A stretch of DNA of 64,000 bases from Brachynemurus nebulosus (Eukaryota > Arthropoda > Insecta > Neuroptera > Myrmeleontidae), in NCBI GenBank assembly GCA_035578155.1, contig JAPWDM010000013.1:12301527-12365526 (forward strand), written 5' to 3'. The notes under the pieces were generated by a model. The model was given only the letters and a program-made list of their open reading frames with translations, did not search any database and was not told where the DNA came from. Position numbers and translations under genes: made by a program. Shown one piece after another: positions 58,606 to 64,000 of the stretch (the first letter of the stretch is position 1; the number at the start of each line of letters is the position of its first letter).

Positions 58606-59758
58606 GGTCCGATTTATATTAACGCTCCGCTCTCGGTACGATACCACTCCGCTCCCGGTTCGATAAAATATTCTTACACAATAAACAATGAGTGTATTCA
58701 CATCATCGCTCTGATATCGGTCCGATATCAGTCACGATTCACTCTCGCTCCAATTCCACTCCAATATCAATACCACTCAGGTAATATTTTATCGGAGCGA
58801 GATCAGATTTTCTATGGCTTGTACCTATAGTGTAAACACTTTTTTGATTCCACTCCAATCCGCTTGCCTTCAGTTGTTATGAAAAGATATTTGTATCGAA
58901 CTGAGACCGAACTTGGAGCGTACCCAGAGAGCAGCATTATAATGTGAATAGAGAACGAATAGGTAGCAGCATGATATCAGCACTGTAATGTGAACTAGAG
59001 ATGTCGATTTTAAATCGATTAATCGAAGCTTAAAAAATCGATTCTTTTTTCGATTTTTTTCATTTGAATCGATTCATGAATCGCTTATTAAAAGTAAGAG
59101 ACCGATAACTGATTTTTTCCAAAAATAACTTCATTTAAATAGTAATTCTACAAAGAAACATGTGTTAAAATGAAACACCAAAAACTCTATTGTTAATTGT
59201 CACTTTTTACTCCTTATATCAACGAACCCCTCCTATGGCTCTATATAAGTCAGACTATTAATACAAAAGGAAGGAAGAGACCACCTATCTGTGCAAACGA
59301 CGATCCCTTTCCCACAAAAGCGACTTATTTAGAAAACATTTTTTTGTCAATTTGTTTGAAATTTTTGAATAAACTTGGTTCAATTCGTGGTATTCGTCCT
59401 GCATATTCAATTGCCTTATTTTTTATAATTATAATTGAAAAAGTTAACTCATTCATCGCCTTTACAAATATAATGTAAGGCGTTTTTACACGATATTACC
59501 GATATTACCTGATGTACTATCAAGTAAGTCCCTTAAACAAAAATTATCAGCTAATTTTATTAAACTTTTCAAAATTTCGATTTTTTAGATCGATCTCACA
59601 GAATCGATTTTTTTTTAGCCGATTTCGATTTAAATCGATCAAAAAATCGATCTTTTTTTTGGAGAATCAATATCTCTAATGTGAACACAACAAGATTATA
59701 TCGGATCGGGATATTAGTGATATCGTACCGAAAGCGGAGCGTTAATGTAAATCGGGCC
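58606..59758. mobile_element. PIF/Harbinger-like element carrying a hAT MITE
   Basis: The ends GGTCCGATTTATATTAACGC and GGCCCGATTTACATTAACGC are inverted over about 45 bp and flanked by the 3-bp duplication TAA at 58603-58605 and 59759-59761. Both suggest PIF/Harbinger. Without the nested hAT (58996-59678) the element is about 460 bp and has no transposase. Confidence 0.82.
58996..59678. mobile_element. hAT-type MITE, AATCGATT family (nested)
   Basis: The ends TAGAGATGTCGATT and TAGAGATATTGATT are inverted, with a perfect 8-bp duplication ATGTGAAC at 58988-58995 and 59679-59686. Both subterminal regions are filled with AATCGATT/ATCGATTT words. The 93-residue frame at 59197-59478 in the unique centre has no similarity I recognise. 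Confidence 0.9.
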
Positions 59759-59761
59759 TAA

Positions 59762-60377
59762 TAGTATATTTTTTATCAATTTTTTTCTTTTTTTTTTATC
59801 CTAAAGAAAGATTTTATGTATTTATCCATCTATTGAATGCAGGGATTCAATATCCTCCCTCTGTTTAGATTCGCATTTGTATATACTTTTTCGATTTGCA
59901 ATTATCGACAAGCGACAATCCTTATGTAATAATAACGAACCGTATACATGTGTATGCGCTTGTATATGTTCCCTTTTTTGTATCCTGCCAATCCTGTATA
60001 TCATCCCATTGGAAATTTTCACCCTCATATTCAATAGGTACATATGTGTGAATGTCTGTGTGTTATAACGATTAAATAAATATAAATATATGTAACGTAG
60101 ACGCTACAGGATGAGCCAGAAATTATTGTGTTCTTTTTTTTAATGTGTTTTTGAGATACATTATTTTGTTAAGTCGATAATATTAGATTTACGTAGGATA
60201 TCTTATGACTTTATATCGTTAAGAACACATCTTCAGTCAAAATCTATGTGTTTAAGAAATAAAAATAAAATTTTCGAACCAATAAAATTGTATTTAATAA
60301 AGCAAAAGAGAAGGAATTTTAGTGCTTAGCCTGATACTTCACCGCCGAGATGTGTAACCAAGGCAATAAAACTGGAA
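59762..60377. other. Unassigned stretch
   Basis: Nothing recognised; the overlapping frames at 59822-60068 are on opposite strands and spurious. Confidence 0.4.
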
Positions 60378-60496
60378 ATAGTAAACAAATACTTTGTAAA
60401 ATACCACTTTTATTTTTAAAACTGTGACAATATTGTTTCGAACCGTCAGTTCATTTTCAAACAGAAGGTATTCTGCAAAGTATTTGTTTATTATTT
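60378..60496 (-). mobile_element. Penelope-like end inside an inverted repeat
   Basis: On the minus strand GAACTGACGGTTCGAAAC forms a small stem next to a GAAAC core, followed by AAAATAAAAGTGGTATTTTA as in the other Penelope-like ends here. It is flanked by a 29-bp inverted repeat, AATAGTAAACAAATACTTTG and partner (about 60379-60407 and 60467-60495). Confidence 0.5.
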
Positions 60497-60499
60497 ACA

Positions 60500-61154
60500 A
60501 ATATGGAATACCATAAAGTAACGCTCAAGTCTATTAATACAATAAAACCGTTTTTCTGCCGAATTAAATACACTATTTCATCCCTCCAGCTAGCAAGACG
60601 GGCCTTATTTCTAACATTTCTAACATTCGGATTTCGTAGTTCTAACCACGAAATACTTATGGATTCGTCGTGTTTTTCATCGCGTTGGATGGTCTACCCG
60701 CATTTGACCCGTTTGTATTAACCAGTTTATGCAATTTAAGAGGTTTTCTTTAAAAACCATTATTGGAATTTTTTAACTCGTATAGAATGTGAAAGCAAAA
60801 AATATTTTATCCCGAAAATTGTAAAAAATTCTAGGTACTGAGCTACGAAATCCTGACTTAATACGTGTCTAACACACACGTGTCGAATTCTTTTTTCTTT
60901 CCGTTTAAATTAATTTTGAAATTTTGGCATTTGGATGTTTTTGTATAAGGCATTTAAAAAATTTTTCCGAGCATATAATCCTACATATCTAATTTTGGTA
61001 AAAATAGAAAAAAACGACTTCCGAAACCTATAATTCGCTTCCAGTTTTATCAATTTATCATTTTATTTAAGATTTTTAAGACATTTAAAATGTTTTGTAA
61101 ACCTGGTGACGTCACCAAATTAAAAAATTTATATTTCTCAAATCAAATGTTACG
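60500..61154. other. Unassigned stretch
   Basis: Next to a Penelope-like end, so part may be decayed retroelement body. The 72-residue frame at 60503-60721 is not recognised, and no reverse transcriptase motif is visible on either strand. Confidence 0.35.
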
Positions 61155-61275
61155 TATTTGCTATTAATAAATAAGACACTTTCCTTTGTAAAAAAATACC
61201 ACTTTTATTGTTAAAACTCGTACGATATGTTTCGATCAATATGACCATTACTAAACAAATAAGGAAATTACTTAA
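61155..61275 (-). mobile_element. Penelope-like element end, copy 2
   Basis: The minus strand reads AATGGTCATATTGATCGAAA and CATATCGTACGAGTTTTAA, then AATAAAAGTGGTA. It aligns with 63310-63425 throughout. The GATC-GAAAC-ATRTC order is that of a hammerhead core with a decayed CTGATGA. Confidence 0.55.
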
Positions 61276-61589
61276 ATACAGAATTTTTTGCTCATCTTGT
61301 ACATTGTATGTTTGGTTGTAGCAGGTAGGTACAACAACAATATTGATTGTAGTAAATTTACAAATAAAATATGCAGTGAAGTTGCAACCGGGTAGGTATC
61401 AAATAAACAGACAGACATTTAAATGGGCTTAATTCGAAATACACTATCCTACTGCATGCTTGCTGTTCATATTATGTAAATTATATACTAGATACAACAT
61501 GAGAGAGGTTATTGACAAGCAGTGAAAATATGAAAATATTTTTTTGCAATTTAAATTTTACAAAATTTACTCACAAAGTTGAAATATTT
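61276..61589. other. Unassigned stretch
   Basis: AT-rich, nothing recognised. Confidence 0.4.
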
Positions 61590-61920
61590 GAGCATGGCTC
61601 AATAAAAAATGTTTGTGAGTGAGCAGTTGTAAGTAATTTTACGGAAATGTAGATTTTTGTTTTGGGTATTCTAGTAACTAAATGAACTAAATAATTAAAT
61701 AGTGATGAACAGAATTATAAACTTTAGTTAAATCTCTTCATTGAAAATTGTATGTTTTACGAACTTTAAAAATATTGTATTTTGTCCCATTCATCAATAA
61801 GGGACACGATAATTATCGATTATTTTTATCAACATCATACTTGTCCCTGAATATAGGCAATACACATTACATTACTAAGTGCCCCAATACCTGCTAAAAT
61901 GAAAATACAGCTTGGAGAGA
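61590..61920 (+). repeat. Fragment related to the 55776-56219 element
   Basis: It shares TCAATAAAAAATGTT, ATTGTATTTTGTCC, GGGACACGATA and CCTGAATATAGGCAAT, and it continues into AAGTGCCCCAATACC. The left terminal repeat is missing. Confidence 0.7.
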
Positions 61921-63119
61921 AAATATTTTATACAATTTAAATTTTACAAAATTTACTCACAAAGTTGAAATATTTTATAGAGAAATATTTTCCTAACAAA
62001 AATTTGTTGATAAAATCCGTTTTCTAGTAGTAATATTTGTTTTGTAAAATTGAAGCTTACGTATTTTGTGAATGCGTGATAGCAACTTTTTTTAATGGAT
62101 TTTCATATCGTAAAAGTTAATAATTTTTCTTTTTTTTTTCATATTTAATGAGCTGGAAGTGCAAATTACCAAAAAAGTTCTTTCCATGAAAGAAAATTTT
62201 TTCTTGTAATATTCTTAAATTTACTTTAAGGGATTACACTACTGTGAAATTTTCAGAAAAGCGAAAAATTATTTTTACTTTAATTTTTTACGGTATTTTT
62301 TAGGGCTCCGTACCTTACAACGAAAAATCTTTAGGATTCCTTATAAGATCTCGCTCGTATTCATCTGTTCGTATGTCACAGAGGTTTTTCTCAAAAATTA
62401 TATAACGTAAGAATTTGCAATTTGGCATAATTTTAGGTCTTAATAACGCACACATATATTGTCAGTCTACGATTGAAAAAAAAATTGTTTTGGAATTGGG
62501 AGTCAAAAAAATAGGGAGTCAATTTGTCCCGAAGAAAAGAAAGTTTTAAGTAACATATTATCGTGTGACGGTGTCATTAGAAAGAGTTACCTCTAAGTAT
62601 TCCAAAAATTGTTTTTCCAAAAATTTCAAAAATTTTTGGAGACAATCGTTCTCCCCTCTGATCTACTTTGTTTCCACAGCTAAAATTTTGATTTTAAAAG
62701 GGTTAGTAAATATTGAATCATAGTTTACCCGGAAAACTACGCGCTCTTTCGACAGTGAAATAGTTGCTCAAAAAAATTTACACAATTTACTAGTATTTCA
62801 GGACAATGTGGGAAAAAAAGCGAAATTAGAAAAAAAATAAAAAAAATCATTAATCAAAAAAAAAAGTATTAACAACGATTTGAATGCGTCTTGAACGAAA
62901 GAAAATCAGTGTGTGGATTGGGTTGCTCCAGGGCGCAATGATTCTAGTTACGCCCCTGTCGTCAGCAGTTGGAAATGTAACCACATTAAATTTGTGCGTT
63001 CCAAAAAAAAAATCTGCAATTCTTAAACAATTTTAATATTTTGTTAAAAAGATCACCAAAATGATTACTTTTACAACGAACTATGCAAATGTTAATATGT
63101 ATTTTGTGTATCGCTCTTC
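61921..63119. other. Unassigned stretch
   Basis: A block TAGGGCTCCGTACC at about 62302-62315 resembles dispersed insect repeats. A 30-bp palindrome of hAT-like termini lies at 62929-62958. No gene. Confidence 0.4.
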
Positions 63120-63240
63120 ATTCAATTTTCTGAACTAGACAATATAGTCAATATTCTTACTTGCCCCTGAGTATAGGCAATTACACTGCGTTACCAAGTG
63201 GCCCCATACCAACTTTCTTTCAGTTGTCACAACCAAATTT
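63120..63240 (+). repeat. Short fragment of the TTGCCTATATTCAGG family
   Basis: CCCCTGAGTATAGGCAATTA and AAGTGGCCCCATACC match the 3' part of 55776-56270 and 61590-61920. Confidence 0.6.
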
Positions 63241-63309
63241 AGATAAGATTTAAATATAAATAAATGAAAAAAAAGTTTAAAATTAATAGATTTCTGGATG
63301 ATATTCCAT

Positions 63310-63425
63310 ATTTCCTATTAATAAATAAAACACTTTACTTCACAAAAAACACCACTTTTATTTTAAATACTCTTATGACATGTTTCGATCAATATAATCA
63401 TTATCGAACAAGTGAAACTAAATAT
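63310..63425 (-). mobile_element. Penelope-like element end, copy 3
   Basis: The minus strand reads GATAATGATTATATTGATCG and AAACATGTCATAAGAG, followed by AATAAAAGTGGTG. CTTGT before the core can pair with ATAAG after the cleavage-like GTC, as stem I of a hammerhead. CTGATGA itself has changed, so cleavage is not expected. Confidence 0.55.
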
Positions 63426-64000
63426 ATTTTATAAATGTTAGTAGCGGTGGATGTGTACATAATCCACAAGCACGTGAATATTTGTTTCTTGAAATTCACA
63501 CAGAACGGTCCAAGTGGCGTTGTGGCCCCTTAAGCTCATTTAACTACCACTCTAATAATTATACTTATTTATATTTTGGCGAGAAAACAGAGAACGGAAC
63601 AAATAGCACAGTAAAAGGAAAATGGAAACAAATTATTGCTTGTTTTGTGTACAAAAATAAATAAACAAATAATTATTTTATTTCATCGAATAAAACTTTT
63701 ACGTTTTTTAGTTGACGATACGGACACAGGGGGGAGGCGGGGCGAGCCGTGTTGCGATATTATCGTTACACTGTCAAGCGTTGATAAAAGTTACGGGGTT
63801 TTCCATCTTAAGCTGTTATTTTAACTCTTCACTGAATAAATGGGTCTCGTAATTTACAATAAAAGCTTGTTTTGTTGTGTTTTTTTGCTACTCTTAACAC
63901 AAAAGGAAGTTTTATTTAACAATTTCTGTCAGTAAACATTTTTGTAGTTTGTTTATATTACACAGAAATGTACAAATGTTTTTTTTTTGCAAAATATGTT
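63426..64000. other. Unassigned stretch to window end
   Basis: 63720-63760 is GC-rich with a G run, unlike its surroundings. The frames at 63482-63824 are not recognised. Confidence 0.35.

Overview
The window is AT-rich nuclear DNA from an animal, most likely an insect. It holds no intact protein-coding gene that I can recognise. It is a dense graveyard of DNA transposons, MITEs (short non-autonomous DNA transposons), SINE-like pieces and Penelope-like retroelement ends. The insect guess rests on the mix of hAT, Tc1/mariner, pogo-like, piggyBac-like and PIF/Harbinger-like elements, a short TTAGG-type run, and very low GC content. TTAGG, if meaningful, argues against flies. The species cannot be read from the sequence. 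No rRNA, intact tRNA or CRISPR was seen, and no convincing host exon.

Layout. 1-9 kb: a hAT MITE, tRNA-like repeat heads, a candidate hammerhead ribozyme at 3270-3332, the first CAAGAC-type hAT MITE, and a three-element nest at 7148-8523. 9-20 kb: two foldbacks, a piggyBac-like MITE (13110-14027), a second CAAGAC copy, and a Tc1 deletion derivative that still encodes the transposase C-terminus (18234-18386). 20-33 kb: more hAT and TA-flanked MITEs, a 154-bp tandem array, a 104-bp Harbinger-like MITE, and two elements with pogo-like design. 34-44 kb: a CAAGAC MITE split by a 2-kb insertion, nested TA MITEs, a pogo-like element with an internally deleted transposase gene (42558-42751), and a hAT carrying a SINE. 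44-53 kb: tandem repeats, a GC-rich island, a TTAA-flanked MITE, a possible recursive splice site (49705/49706), and two hAT elements, one retaining a transposase C-terminus. 53-64 kb: further hAT and Harbinger nests and several Penelope-like termini.

How the parts relate. Target-site duplications (8 bp for hAT, TA for Tc1/mariner/pogo-type, TTAA for piggyBac-type, 3 bp TTA/TAA for Harbinger-type) were read directly and fix many element ends to the base. Nesting gives a relative order of insertions. If the ratchet-type splice signal is real, the window lies inside a giant plus-strand intron, which would explain the absence of exons. Otherwise it is intergenic.

Most notable patterns: (1) four hAT MITE families share TAGWGATG-type ends, but each is packed with a different short iterated motif; (2) a 63-nt hammerhead fold with a paired stem I and a complete catalytic core; (3) pogo-like elements that reiterate their terminal motif internally; (4) several unrelated repeat families built from units of about 147-170 bp.
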